A stretch of DNA of 64,000 bases from Candidatus Obscuribacter phosphatis (GCA_001899315.1 MOYA01000004.1:233159-297158); one strand, 5' to 3'. Shown: positions 1 to 8,453, counted from the stretch's first letter. Translations and numbers: made by a program. Notes: a model not told the origin generated them from the letters alone.

Positions 1-65
1 GTCTCACTCATTATTGGCACACAGGGATTTCATGATCGCAATGGGGTCGAGCGCGAGGAGCAGTT

Positions 66-959
66 ATGGTAAGAGTCAAAGTGGCTAGTCCTTGTCCAAT
101 GCTTTGGGACCGGTTAGAAAGAACGGAAGCGCAAGGAGTGCGCTTTTGCCATGAGTGTTCTAAGAACGTCTACAACATCATTGAAATGTCGGAAGCTGAT
201 TTGAATACCCTGCTTGCTGATGCGAAGACAGGCGCTTCGGTTTGTATGCGTCTCTATCAGCGTGCCGACGGTACTGTAATTACAGGCGATTGTCCAGTCG
301 GCCTTAAGAAAGTACGTCAATTTTGGCAGCGTATGAAGGCTGGTGCAGCAGCTTCTCTAGCCATTTTGTTCTCTTCGACGCCGGTTGTGCTTGGTCAAAA
401 CAAAGATAACCCATTAAAGAACGCAAGCAATCCAAGCAACAAAAGCTTTAAGTTGACCGGTTCTGTCAGCCAAAACAACTCTAGCTTAGAGTCCGCCTAC
501 ACAGTCAAAAGACAGTACAAACTAGTTGGTAGTTCGCAAAATGACAGAAATGTTTCTAGCATCATGGGTGGAGTGTCGAAGCCGCCCACTCTAGAAGAAA
601 TTAGAACGCAAATGAGGAGCACCTCGTCGCCAGTAAATAGTCAGTTCGATTACCAAACCAGTTCACAGTCGACTCCTGTCTATACAACTTGGGCAAGCCG
701 AGCCAAGAATGAAGCAGGGGAGAAAGCTTTGCTTGTGCGTCTGCGTATGAAACAGGCTAAGCAAGTGGAAGCGCAAGGGGATCAAAATACAGCCAGGGCG
801 GTTCTAGACCAGGCTCAGATTGAGGCTGATCGGCTTGAGAATCGCTATGATCTGCAACAAGAAGTGCTGCAAGCGCGGCTTGCTTTAGCTCAGAAGATGG
901 GCAAGAGTTGGCTTGGTCCTGTGCCTGTGTCTTCGCCGGTTAAGGCTAAACGGTTTTGA
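66..959 (+). CDS. Cys-motif N-terminal domain protein, single membrane segment, coiled-coil C-terminus
   Basis: 297 aa; ATG preceded by GAGGAG about 6 nt upstream. The first 80 residues form a compact module with five cysteines (C10 in SPCP, C28 and C31 in FCHEC, C60, C76 in GDCPVG). The same layout (PCP..W, CxxC, C..LYxRADGT, DCPVG) starts many otherwise unrelated proteins of Planctomycetes, Acidobacteria and relatives; metal or cofactor binding is an inference. A hydrophobic segment (about 92-109) suggests membrane insertion with the cysteine module cytoplasmic. The middle is Ser/Asn/Gln-rich and low complexity; residues about 220-285 are charged and helical, probably coiled coil. Function unknown. 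It converges on the TonB-like gene that ends 7 nt away. Confidence 0.8.
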   Translation: MVRVKVASPCPMLWDRLERTEAQGVRFCHECSKNVYNIIEMSEADLNTLLADAKTGASVCMRLYQRADGTVITGDCPVGLKKVRQFWQRMKAGAAASLAILFSSTPVVLGQNKDNPLKNASNPSNKSFKLTGSVSQNNSSLESAYTVKRQYKLVGSSQNDRNVSSIMGGVSKPPTLEEIRTQMRSTSSPVNSQFDYQTSSQSTPVYTTWASRAKNEAGEKALLVRLRMKQAKQVEAQGDQNTARAVLDQAQIEADRLENRYDLQQEVLQARLALAQKMGKSWLGPVPVSSPVKAKRF

Positions 960-965
960 TGGCTT

Positions 966-1454
966 CTACTTCCTAATGTTGTAGTCAAACGAAAATTCGA
1001 TGTCGACGCTCTCGGTTGATCCGGCAGGCAAGGGCGCAAAAGGTGCAGCAGTGATAACGGCTTGCAGGGCAGCTTTGTCGCAAGCCGGCGAACCGCTCGA
1101 TTTGACCAATTTCAAGTTATGAATCTTGCCGGTTTTACCGACGCTAAATTGAACTTTGAGATTTTTGCTGGAAAATTCTTCGCTGGGATGCCAGTGTTTC
1201 TTGATCTTGGTCTGCACAGCCTGCATATAGCCGCCCCAGTCAATTTCGGTTTTGCTTATTTTGCTTTGTGGGGCGGCGACCTGGCTTTGCTGCTTAATAG
1301 TGGGTTTGCTGAGCCGCCCGGCAATTGGATTGATTACTCTAGAAACGGCAAAATAGCCAAGAATGAGCAGAAATGTCAGTGCGAGAATTCTTGCCGATCT
1401 GGCGCCACTGGTGTCATCAGTAATTAGCTTATTCTTGAAATTTGAATCGTTCAT
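966..1454 (-). CDS. TonB/TolA C-terminal-domain protein
   Basis: 162 aa. One transmembrane helix at about residues 22-40, a short Gln/Ser/Lys linker, then a TonB/TolA-type C-terminal domain (about 72-160) with the typical W..Y...V...I...W start, the central 'V.F.V...G.I....V..SSG....D.AAL.AV' pattern, and the final 'APFAPLP.......I.F.F.Y' strand. This topology is that of a periplasmic domain anchored in the inner membrane. No ExbB/ExbD genes lie nearby, so an energy-transducing role is not shown; many such proteins in diderm bacteria are short envelope proteins of unknown role. Probably transcribed after the 1516-1953 gene. Confidence 0.8.
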   Translation of the reverse strand: MNDSNFKNKLITDDTSGARSARILALTFLLILGYFAVSRVINPIAGRLSKPTIKQQSQVAAPQSKISKTEIDWGGYMQAVQTKIKKHWHPSEEFSSKNLKVQFSVGKTGKIHNLKLVKSSGSPACDKAALQAVITAAPFAPLPAGSTESVDIEFSFDYNIRK

Positions 1455-1515
1455 TATTGAGCGCCTTTATCTAGTTTGTTCGAAGTCAATTGGAAAAGCC
1501 AGAAGCACATTTATA

Positions 1516-1953
1516 TCAACTCTTTCGGGCTTTGTCTTCAATGGCACTGCCTTGTTTACCGGTCTTACTGTCTGCTTTTTGAGTGCTCTTGTGAATCTCT
1601 TTATGAGTCACTTTATGAGTGCTTTTGTGAGCGCTCTTGCTATTAATAGTTGTTCCCGTTTCTTTAGCAGGCGGAGCATCTTTAACCAAGTCTTGGATAA
1701 AGACTTTGTGCGGTGCAGTCGGCTCTGCTTGGAAGCAAGAGATGACAAAGGCTAGTCCACCGCAAACCAAAGCAGCTGAGAGAATATAGAAAAATCCATT
1801 GAAATCTCGGTTGATATGCTCGTATTGGTGTTGTCTGCTGAAAATGCGACCGGAAAACCAGTCATAGTCTTCGCAGAGATCATCCACAGTTCCTAAAATA
1901 GCGAGTCCTATGAATAAAACTGCGATGAAAACAGTAAGAAAATTGATTTCCAT
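1516..1953 (-). CDS. Two-helix membrane protein with His/Lys/Thr-rich tail
   Basis: 145 aa, family not recognised. Hydrophobic segments at about residues 5-24 and 50-68 flank an acidic/aromatic loop. The C-terminal third is a low-complexity run of HKxTHK-type units followed by Lys/Gly/Ser residues, which could bind metal or nucleic acid, or simply be a flexible tail. The gene sits between a TPR protein and the TonB-like gene on the same strand, with about 60 nt to the latter. Codon use looks normal for the low-GC gene class. Real because of its length, plausible topology and same-strand context; function unknown. Confidence 0.65.
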   Translation of the reverse strand: MEINFLTVFIAVLFIGLAILGTVDDLCEDYDWFSGRIFSRQHQYEHINRDFNGFFYILSAALVCGGLAFVISCFQAEPTAPHKVFIQDLVKDAPPAKETGTTINSKSAHKSTHKVTHKEIHKSTQKADSKTGKQGSAIEDKARKS

Positions 1954-2047
1954 TTATTTGAAGTAGCTCCTGTGGAGAAACTTCTATGATGATACGCTGC
2001 CGCTTGACAACTATCTTTGGTCTTAACTCCTGATTAACTATTGCAGG

Positions 2048-2977
2048 CTAGATCTGCTCAGACTTGCTTAGATCTTCTCTGGCTTTATCTTTGTTTCCAA
2101 GCTTAGTCCAGAGCGAGGCTCGTTTTTTATAGGCGGCTGCGCTGGGTGAACCGCTAATCAACTTGTTCAAGTCTGCCATTGCTTCCTTAAGGCGACCTTG
2201 TTTCTCATATAGCTCAGCCCGCTTTGTCAAAGCAGCCTCGTCGTCTTCATTGCCTTTTACCGATAACATATTGGTAAAAATAGCCACAGCTTCTTGCAGT
2301 TTGCCCATTTTCTCGAGCACTCTCGCCCGTTGAATTTCAAAGTCTCTGTCCTTGCCTGGTTTTTCCAGCTTGTCCAGGGTGGTTAGCGCCTCTTGATACT
2401 TGCCGTTATTTTCTTGCAGATTGGCGAGAACCTTTAGCACCCGCGGATCATCTTTGACTATAGTGGGTTGGGCTCTGAACTGTTCAAAACATTCGAGGGC
2501 CATTCTGTCTCTTTTGAGGTTGCTATAGGCGATGGCTTTGTATTTAAGAGCGAAAGGGTCTGGATTTGGGCACTTCAAGGCTTTCTGGCAGTATTCGACT
2601 TGCTTTATGTAGTCGCCGTCTACGCCAGCTAAATCACCTAGTTTTGTGTAAGCTCGGCTATGTTGAGGGTCAAGACTTAAGACTTTCAAGAAACATTGAC
2701 GGGCTGAACCTTCGCTGCCATCAAGCAAACCGAGGTCTTGATAGGCTTCTCCAAGCAGATACCAAGCCAAAGTATTTTTTGGTTCGGCTTTCACTATCTC
2801 TAGCAAGAGGGGCTTGGCTCGGTCTGGGTGGTCCCCGCGGACAAGCTTTTCGGCGATTTCCAGTTTGCTTGGTTTTTGTTCTTTTTTGCCTGCCGGTGCC
2901 GCCTGTGCTTGCAAGCCCAAGATTAAGGCGGCAGAGGCGATTGAAAGAATTGAAAAAGGAAATGGCTTAACTGGCAT
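2048..2977 (-). CDS. Secreted TPR-repeat protein
   Basis: 309 aa. A Sec signal peptide (about residues 1-26, cleavage after AQA) is followed by tetratricopeptide repeats over almost the whole mature protein, e.g. 'AWYLLGEAYQDLGLL', 'AYTKLGDLAG', 'ALKYKAIAYSNLKRDRMAL' and 'RAELYEKQGRLKEAMADL'. TPR arrays are protein-interaction scaffolds; here it would act in the periplasm or at the outer envelope. No catalytic domain is visible. The upstream hairpin at 3023-3057 separates it from the preceding minus-strand gene, so it likely has its own promoter just downstream of that terminator. It resembles the TPR protein at 3898-5247 in style but is not an obvious copy. Confidence 0.85.
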   Translation of the reverse strand: MPVKPFPFSILSIASAALILGLQAQAAPAGKKEQKPSKLEIAEKLVRGDHPDRAKPLLLEIVKAEPKNTLAWYLLGEAYQDLGLLDGSEGSARQCFLKVLSLDPQHSRAYTKLGDLAGVDGDYIKQVEYCQKALKCPNPDPFALKYKAIAYSNLKRDRMALECFEQFRAQPTIVKDDPRVLKVLANLQENNGKYQEALTTLDKLEKPGKDRDFEIQRARVLEKMGKLQEAVAIFTNMLSVKGNEDDEAALTKRAELYEKQGRLKEAMADLNKLISGSPSAAAYKKRASLWTKLGNKDKAREDLSKSEQI

Positions 2978-3022
2978 TTTGCGGCTCTGGCTTTCGTCTT
3001 ATTTGGTTGCTTGCCTAATGGT

Positions 3023-3057
3023 AAAAGAAAAGAGTGCACTAGGCACTCTTTTCTTTT
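3023..3057 (-). terminator. Bidirectional-looking intrinsic terminator
   Basis: Perfect 15-bp inverted repeat (3023-3037 with 3043-3057) with a 5-nt loop. Its outer arms are A-rich on one side and T-rich on the other, so a U-tract follows on either strand. It lies directly after the repeat-protein gene 3091-3774 (minus) and before the TPR gene. Confidence 0.85.
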
Positions 3058-3090
3058 GCTTCCTTTATTTTAGCGGGTCTTCAACCGGTC

Positions 3091-3774
3091 TTAGTAGAAG
3101 GCTTTGGGCAAGACTTTCTCAGCCGGCTTCATGTTCGGAGTTGCGGGGAGATTTTCGAACTGTGGTTTCGGTTTTTCAGCTTTGTTCGGGATGAAGAAGG
3201 GAATATTCTCGAACTTGGGGGATTTCTCTGTTGGTTCGAAAGGGAAGAGTGGTTTTTTCTCTCCATCTTGCGACTCTGTGCCTTTCTTTTTGCCTCCTTT
3301 CTCTTTGGCTTGAATATCTAGGTCTTCCTGTTCTTCGGCTTTTGCTCCGCCGTCCTTACCTCCTTCTTTCTTGAACCAATCTTTGATGCCGCCGTCTTGG
3401 TTGGGATTTTTCTTGACGCCGTCTAGGTCTTGAGCTTCAGCTTTGGGTCCGCCGTCTTGGTTGGGATTTTTCTTGACGCCGTCTGTACCTTGAGACTCAC
3501 CTTTAGGTCCGCCGTCCATATTGGGGAATTTCTTTATGCTGTCTGTATCTTGAGACTCACCTTTAGGTCCGCCGTCCATATTGGGGAATTTCTTTATGCC
3601 GTCTTTGACGATGCCGTCTTTGATGATGTCTATCGAGGGTAGAAACTTGTCTGCATTGTTTTTGTCGCCTTTGGTAAGGTTGCTACCCAGGAGGGAGTAG
3701 GCTTCCGCTTGCATGCTGCTCGGTCCTCTGCCAACTTCGTTGCGGTTGCTAAAGTCTTCGGAAGTCTCTTTCAT
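3091..3774 (-). CDS. Low-complexity protein with four 20-residue tandem repeats
   Basis: 227 aa from the ATG at 3774 (MKETSEDF), chosen because GAGGA lies 8 nt upstream; an upstream in-frame ATG at 3867 would add 31 unconvincing residues. No signal peptide or membrane helix. The centre has four near-identical units of the type KK(F/N)PN(M/Q)DGGPK(G/A)E(S/A)Q, each encoded by exactly 60 bp. The C-terminal part is Lys/Gly/Glu-rich and then Pro/Asn/Phe-rich. Such composition suggests an intrinsically disordered cytoplasmic protein or a contact-exported protein; no family recognised. It ends just before the terminator at 3023-3057. Confidence 0.7.
   Translation of the reverse strand: MKETSEDFSNRNEVGRGPSSMQAEAYSLLGSNLTKGDKNNADKFLPSIDIIKDGIVKDGIKKFPNMDGGPKGESQDTDSIKKFPNMDGGPKGESQGTDGVKKNPNQDGGPKAEAQDLDGVKKNPNQDGGIKDWFKKEGGKDGGAKAEEQEDLDIQAKEKGGKKKGTESQDGEKKPLFPFEPTEKSPKFENIPFFIPNKAEKPKPQFENLPATPNMKPAEKVLPKAFY
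3367..3606 (-). repeat. 60-bp tandem repeat inside the 3091-3774 gene
   Basis: Four in-register copies with a period of exactly 60 bp (equivalent points at 3391, 3451, 3511 and 3571). The two left copies and the two right copies form closer pairs, so the array probably grew by duplication of single units. It keeps the reading frame (20 codons). Confidence 0.9.
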
Positions 3775-3897
3775 TGGTATGGTCCTCATTTGGGGTAGAA
3801 AACTGCGCTCGGTGCGCTTCATGGCAACAAAGTACCGCCCCAAGTTGACATGAAGTTGACATGTCAAGAAGGTGCGGATTTCTTTTTCCTAGCGCTC

Positions 3898-5247
3898 TCA
3901 GCGCAAGCTCTTCGCCTTTTCCAGGTCTTTTTTCGCTTGCTCTTTTAGACCTAGCCCCTGCCAAACTTTGGCCCTTTCCTCGTACCATGGCGCATAGTCG
4001 GGTTGCGCGGCTAGTCCCAGGTTAATATTCTTCAGGGCTTTGGCGTTAAGCCCGAGTTTTCTCTGGACGCAAGCCAGAACATAGAGGGCGGGTAAGTTAT
4101 TAGGCTTGTAATAGAGAAGTGCTTCCATATCGGTTGAGATTTCTCTTAATTCATTTGCGTCGAGCCGGTCGAGGCATTTAACTGCCAGCTCTCCTTTTTG
4201 CAGCAAGAGCTTTGGACTGGAGCGGGCTAGCTCTCTACTTATAGTAGGGCTTGGCGGTGCGGCAGTTTTGCCGACAGTTTCACGCAAAAGTAGGCTTTGG
4301 GCTTTATAGGCGTTGAAATAATCGGAGGAATGCTCGTAAATGCGACTCATCAAGCCCAAGATATGTTTGTGCTCTGACGGTAGAGTCGCTTGCTTGAGCA
4401 ATTGTTTGCAGTCGGCAGCCGCCGGTCCGGCTTCGTAGAGATCCATATAGATTCGGGCGCGCAGCTCTCGACCCCACCAGTGATTATTTCGCTTGCTAAG
4501 CAATCTATCTAAAAGTTTGATGGCTTCTTGATAGCGCGCCTGTTTGCGCAAGTTCTCGGCGCAGATTATCAGGACGGCGCTATCGGTGCCTTTCTTTTTT
4601 AGTATCTCTTGTATTGTGCGATAGGCAGTCTCGCTGCTCAGGGTTTGATAAGCGGCTGTCAGTCTCGCTACCAGTATTCTAGCCGTCTCATCATCGTTGC
4701 CCCAGCTTAGACTGGACATCTTCTTTAGAAGATTTTTGGCGCTTTCTTCATTGTCTAGTACTGTATATGGTATCGCCAGCATAAGGGCGAGGTTTTCAGT
4801 CAGGCTCTTATTTGGTGCAGCCTTTTGCAGTTTTTGAAAGAACCGCACAGCCAGTTTCTTGTCTTTAGAAAGATAGGCGGCAAGGGTAAGGTTGGCCAAG
4901 GCATCGCTAGTTAAGTCGGGCTTTTCATACAAGCGATAATCTCTGATCAAGTTGAGACATTGTGGAAGAGATTGACACCGTGCATATACCAAGGCTTGGG
5001 TGGCAGCAATCTCGGAGGCTTGTTCGGACCTTGACTGTTCGTCCCTTGATTGGTTAAAGAGACGCTCGGCCACGAAGAGGTCTTGTTCGTCAAAAGCCTT
5101 AAAAAAGGCTGCGGCGTTGTCTGATTTGGATTTGTCGCTTTTGGGCGCTGCCCAGGACGGTGGCATTGTCTGATTCGGCAAGAGTGGCTCGAAAACAGCA
5201 AACGCTATAGGCAAAATTGCGGCAACAACTAAGGAAGAGTGCCGCAT
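3898..5247 (-). CDS. Secreted TPR-repeat protein coupled to the histidine kinase
   Basis: 449 aa with an N-terminal hydrophobic signal (about residues 5-35, ending near SWAA) and a long all-helical region with degenerate tetratricopeptide repeats; the clearest units are C-terminal ('ALYVLACVQRKLGLNAKALKNI', 'PWYEERAKVWQGLGLKEQAKKDLEKA'). The ATG overlaps the stop codon of the histidine kinase by one base (TGATG), so translation is probably coupled and both are made from one mRNA. A periplasmic scaffold that affects the sensor domain of the kinase is a reasonable inference but is not shown. Confidence 0.85.
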   Translation of the reverse strand: MRHSSLVVAAILPIAFAVFEPLLPNQTMPPSWAAPKSDKSKSDNAAAFFKAFDEQDLFVAERLFNQSRDEQSRSEQASEIAATQALVYARCQSLPQCLNLIRDYRLYEKPDLTSDALANLTLAAYLSKDKKLAVRFFQKLQKAAPNKSLTENLALMLAIPYTVLDNEESAKNLLKKMSSLSWGNDDETARILVARLTAAYQTLSSETAYRTIQEILKKKGTDSAVLIICAENLRKQARYQEAIKLLDRLLSKRNNHWWGRELRARIYMDLYEAGPAAADCKQLLKQATLPSEHKHILGLMSRIYEHSSDYFNAYKAQSLLLRETVGKTAAPPSPTISRELARSSPKLLLQKGELAVKCLDRLDANELREISTDMEALLYYKPNNLPALYVLACVQRKLGLNAKALKNINLGLAAQPDYAPWYEERAKVWQGLGLKEQAKKDLEKAKSLR

Positions 5248-7052
5248 CAGTTGCCCGCCATATAAAGAGTAAACCAGAACTGGCTGCCCAGTCCGACCTG
5301 GCTCTTGACGCCAATCTTACCGCCATGTGCTTCCACTATTGCTTTGCAAATCGGTAAGCCCAGTCCGCTGCCTTTTTGGTCAGATTGGCTTTCGTCTACG
5401 ATTTGTTTGTACTTTTCGAAAATCATGCCCAGCTTATCGGGTGCTATTCCTTTGCCGCGATCTGAAACAATAATTCTGATGCTGTCTTTTCCTGCTTCAG
5501 TTATTACTTGTACTATTTCGCCGGGGCCGGAAAACTTAATGGCATTTGTCAGTAAATTGGTGAGAACTCTGACAATGCGCTGCGGATCGCATTCTACTGG
5601 GTAATTGTTGCCTCTGGCTTCTAGTCTGATTCGACTCGCCTCGGCTTGTTCTCTTACCAGTGCAAGCGCCTGTTCGATAAGTGTTTGGCTTTCTGTCTTG
5701 CTTATATGCAGGTTGATGCCTGTCACTTCGAACTTTTCTAGTTCGAGTAAGTCGTTTACTAGTTCGACAAGATGAGCGGCTGATTGACTGGCTCGGCTTA
5801 GTCTGCTCTTTGCCTTCTCGGGCAATTCTCCCAGTCTGCCTGTTTCCAGCATCTCTAGGGTGAGATTGAGTGAGGTGAGCGGTGAGCGCAAGTCGTGCGA
5901 GATCATAGCCATAAAGTCGGCACGCATTCTCTCTAGTTCTTTCGCTTTAGAGACATCTCTGGCCACGCAAAAGTATGTTTGTAATTCATCTGAAAAGCGT
6001 ACATTGAAGGCGGTGTCGATTGGTCCCTGAGGGCTTTCCAGCCTGATCTCAAAAGAGCACTCGTTGTTGGTTTTATTGAGATTGGCTAAGTTGGCATGCA
6101 AATAATCTCTATCTTTTTCAAAAATAAGCGAAGCCAATGAGCGCCCTAAAAGTTCTTCTTCTGTCAATTGCCAGAGTCTTGTCCCGGCTGGGTTGATGCG
6201 ATTGATGCGCATAGATTTATCTAGCGATAGAATGACGTCGAGAGCATTTTCAACCAAGGCCTGCTCTTGTTCACGGGCTTGTTTGAGAACGCTGGAGGTC
6301 TGATGTAGAATCTGATCTAGCTCAGCCATTTCATCAGAGCCTGAGATCTTTGATGGCAAAGGCTTGTTGAGACCTAGTGAAATGATATTGTTTTTTAGCT
6401 GGGCGAATTTTTTGTTGGTGACTCTATTGAAATAAACGAGAGCCAGAGCCAAGAAAAGAATGTTCAGTACGAAGGTCAATGTAATCAGATTGAGCAAATT
6501 ATGGCGAGCCTGCAATTTAGCAGACGAGTTTGCCCGTCTTTGATTTTGCATGTCTTGCAGCAGATCGACATAAAGTCTATTGACCGAAATCAAAGTGCGC
6601 CTGGTTTGCAAAAGTGCTCTGGCTGTGTCGAGCTGACTTTGAGAGAGCACTGCCGATTCGCCTTGGGCAAAGGATTGATCAAGAGTTTGCATCAAGCCGT
6701 CGAAAGCCTCAGCCTCTTGCTTAGAGCGACTTTGTCTGTGTTGTTTTTCTCTAAGCGGAGCCACCTGGGACAAAAGCAATCTGTAGGATCGATCGAATAT
6801 TTGTGCGTCGCGCTCTTCTCGGCTGATGTGATAGACAACCTTGGCACTTACACAATTCATCAAATCTGAAAGAAACTTGACCATGTCCGAAAGAAATTCG
6901 CTGGCCATAGCTTCTTTCTCGTAAGAATCTTCTAGCGAGTGAAAGCTGGAATTTAAGGCGAACAAAAAGACAATCTGGGTGAGCACTGGCAAACTGATCA
7001 AAAGCAGGATTTGCCTGGAGAAGGTTAGTTTTTGTCGACCTTTTGGCTTCAT
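5247..7052 (-). CDS. Membrane sensor histidine kinase with PAS domain
   Basis: 601 aa. Order of parts: cytoplasmic tail, TM1 (about 12-34), a helical periplasmic sensor (about 35-185), TM2 (about 187-208), HAMP-like linker, PAS domain (about 265-370), HisKA dimerisation domain with the phospho-acceptor His in SHDLRSPL (about 386), and HATPase_c with N box (NLLTNAIKFS), G1 (DRGKGI) and G2 (GSGLGLPI). All catalytic motifs are intact. It phosphorylates a response regulator; the obvious partner is the OmpR-type regulator encoded divergently about 110 bp away. The ligand is not predictable. Confidence 0.93.
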   Translation of the reverse strand: MKPKGRQKLTFSRQILLLISLPVLTQIVFLFALNSSFHSLEDSYEKEAMASEFLSDMVKFLSDLMNCVSAKVVYHISREERDAQIFDRSYRLLLSQVAPLREKQHRQSRSKQEAEAFDGLMQTLDQSFAQGESAVLSQSQLDTARALLQTRRTLISVNRLYVDLLQDMQNQRRANSSAKLQARHNLLNLITLTFVLNILFLALALVYFNRVTNKKFAQLKNNIISLGLNKPLPSKISGSDEMAELDQILHQTSSVLKQAREQEQALVENALDVILSLDKSMRINRINPAGTRLWQLTEEELLGRSLASLIFEKDRDYLHANLANLNKTNNECSFEIRLESPQGPIDTAFNVRFSDELQTYFCVARDVSKAKELERMRADFMAMISHDLRSPLTSLNLTLEMLETGRLGELPEKAKSRLSRASQSAAHLVELVNDLLELEKFEVTGINLHISKTESQTLIEQALALVREQAEASRIRLEARGNNYPVECDPQRIVRVLTNLLTNAIKFSGPGEIVQVITEAGKDSIRIIVSDRGKGIAPDKLGMIFEKYKQIVDESQSDQKGSGLGLPICKAIVEAHGGKIGVKSQVGLGSQFWFTLYMAGN

Positions 7053-7163
7053 AGTCAGGCTTATTTTAACTCGTTTAACTCAATTCTCTCGGTAAATAGG
7101 TAAACTGTGGATCAGTACACCAATTCACCAGTACATCACTACATAGATTGGCAGGGTAGTAGA

Positions 7164-7829
7164 TTGGCAAAAATTTTGCTGGCGGAAGATGATTTGCTTG
7201 TGGCGGAAGCTGTCACTGATGCTTTGTGCAGCGAGAACCATACAGTAGAGGCGGTTATTTCGGGTGAGGAAGCCGCCGATAGGCTGAAACTTTATGACTA
7301 TGACTTGGTCATTCTTGACTGGGGTTTGCCCGGACAAACAGGAATTCAAGTTCTGCGCAATTATCGCAGTCGTGGTGGCCATCTGCCTGTACTGATGCTG
7401 ACCGGCAAGAATCAAGAAGAGTCGCGGGTAGAAGGGCTCGATAGTGGCGCCGACGATTATCTTTGCAAGCCCTTTTCGTTGCGCGAGCTCTCGGCGAGGG
7501 TACGCAGCCTGCTAAGAAGACCGGAAAAAATTGTCTCAGGCGATCTGCGGGTTGGTCCCCTGACAATCTATCCTGGCAAGCTCAAAGTTTTGCGGGATGG
7601 CCAAGAGATTGCTCTATTAGCTAAAGAGATGGCGGTGTTAGAATTTCTCGCCCGCCACCGGGGGCAGGCATACACAGTTGATGATCTGCTCAATAAAGTT
7701 TGGCATAGCGAATCTGATTCCACCGAAGATGCGGTAAGGCAGTGCATCACCAGACTAAGAAAGAAAATAGACAAAGGGCCTGATTCAATAATCAAGACCA
7801 TGCGCAATGCCGGTTATATGGTTGAGTAG
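7164..7829 (+). CDS. OmpR/PhoB-family response regulator
   Basis: 221 aa when started at TTG 7164 (MAKILLAEDD), which has AGGG about 7 nt upstream and gives the standard receiver N-terminus. A GTG at 7107 in the same frame would add 19 residues unlike the family. The receiver domain (1-118) has the acidic pair at E8-D10, phospho-acceptor D52 (VILDWGLPG) and the Lys of CKPFS. The C-terminal winged helix (about 125-221) ends in the typical 'RLRKKI....IKTMRNAGYMVE' wing. Divergent from the histidine kinase, so the shared 7053-7163 region probably holds both promoters. Confidence 0.92.
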   Translation: MAKILLAEDDLLVAEAVTDALCSENHTVEAVISGEEAADRLKLYDYDLVILDWGLPGQTGIQVLRNYRSRGGHLPVLMLTGKNQEESRVEGLDSGADDYLCKPFSLRELSARVRSLLRRPEKIVSGDLRVGPLTIYPGKLKVLRDGQEIALLAKEMAVLEFLARHRGQAYTVDDLLNKVWHSESDSTEDAVRQCITRLRKKIDKGPDSIIKTMRNAGYMVE

Positions 7830-7885
7830 CGATTAGTGGAGTAATAGGCGGTTGAGTTCTGCTTGTCTACGTGGCGATTGATGTG

Positions 7886-7922
7886 ATATTATAGAATGTA
7901 GTAGAAAAATCGAAAAAAGAGA
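7886..7922. other. AT-rich motif shared by several 3' regions (copy A)
   Basis: The stretch ATATTATAGAATGTAGTAG followed by an A-rich tract recurs almost exactly at 34390 and in diverged form at 49577. Each lies just beyond the terminator of a GC-rich minus-strand gene. Read on the minus strand it gives hairpin, T-rich tract, then CTACTACATTCTATAATAT. Role unknown; see findings. Confidence 0.5.
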
Positions 7923-7944
7923 GCTAGTGCTGGCGGTCAAACAA

Positions 7945-7976
7945 GAAAGAAGGGGAGCACGCTCCCCTTTCTTTTC
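7945..7976. terminator. Intrinsic terminator between convergent genes
   Basis: Stem AAGGGGAG/CTCCCCTT (7950-7957 with 7962-7969), 4-nt loop, T-rich on the right and A-rich on the left, so it can serve the response regulator (plus) and the small gene 7976-8374 (minus). Confidence 0.75.
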
Positions 7977-8374
7977 TACGGTCGGCTAGTGGGATAGGGC
8001 CAGGCGGCGACCATGGGTTGCGGCTTGGGCTTCTTATAGCTGAAGGTGAGCTTGCGGGCGTTCAAGATCGGCGAACCGTTGCGCTTGGCTTGCTCTTTCT
8101 TGATGGTCCAACCCATGCCTCTCATTTGCTTCAGGGCTTCTTCGTGGGCGGCGCACCAGTTGCGCACCGTGAAGGAACCGAGGCTGACGCTTTCGCCCGG
8201 TTGCGGAACCGGCAGAGGGGCTCCTTTGGTGAGGCGCATTGCCCAATCGCCCAGTACGGCTTGCACAGCGCTTTGGTGATTGGTTTGGCGATTAGCCAGA
8301 ATGGCTTCCGGAGTCAGATTGGCTTGATTCAGATTGGCTTGATTGTGATGGTAGGTGTTGCTGTGGGTGGTCAT
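7976..8374 (-). CDS. Small basic protein of unknown function
   Basis: 132 aa from ATG 8374 (MTTHSNTY). A longer frame continues to 8506 but would cross the icd terminator and overlap icd, so the shorter start is preferred; no clear Shine-Dalgarno is visible. The N-terminus is Asn/Gln/His-rich, with a direct repeat (ANLNQANL). The C-terminal half is a compact domain ('SFTVRNWCAAHEEALKQMRGMGW...KKEQAKRNGSP') ending in a Lys/Pro-rich tail. No signal peptide, membrane helix or known family. Composition is GC-rich like icd upstream. Confidence 0.6.
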   Translation of the reverse strand: MTTHSNTYHHNQANLNQANLTPEAILANRQTNHQSAVQAVLGDWAMRLTKGAPLPVPQPGESVSLGSFTVRNWCAAHEEALKQMRGMGWTIKKEQAKRNGSPILNARKLTFSYKKPKPQPMVAAWPYPTSRP

Positions 8375-8388
8375 GATGCTTGTGGGAA

Positions 8389-8418
8389 AAGGGAGGGAGG
8401 AATTTTCCTCCCTCCCTT
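8389..8418 (-). terminator. icd terminator
   Basis: 12-bp perfect stem (8389-8400 with 8407-8418), loop AATTTT, on the minus strand followed by TTTTCCC. Lies 36 nt after the icd stop codon. Confidence 0.75.
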
Positions 8419-8453
8419 GTTGAATTGACGGGGTGTCGGAGACTGACTGAGAA

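Noticed and set aside
7107-7163. GTG 7107 as start of the response regulator
   Set aside because: The extra 19 residues do not belong to the receiver fold; TTG 7164 has a better ribosome site and gives the family N-terminus.
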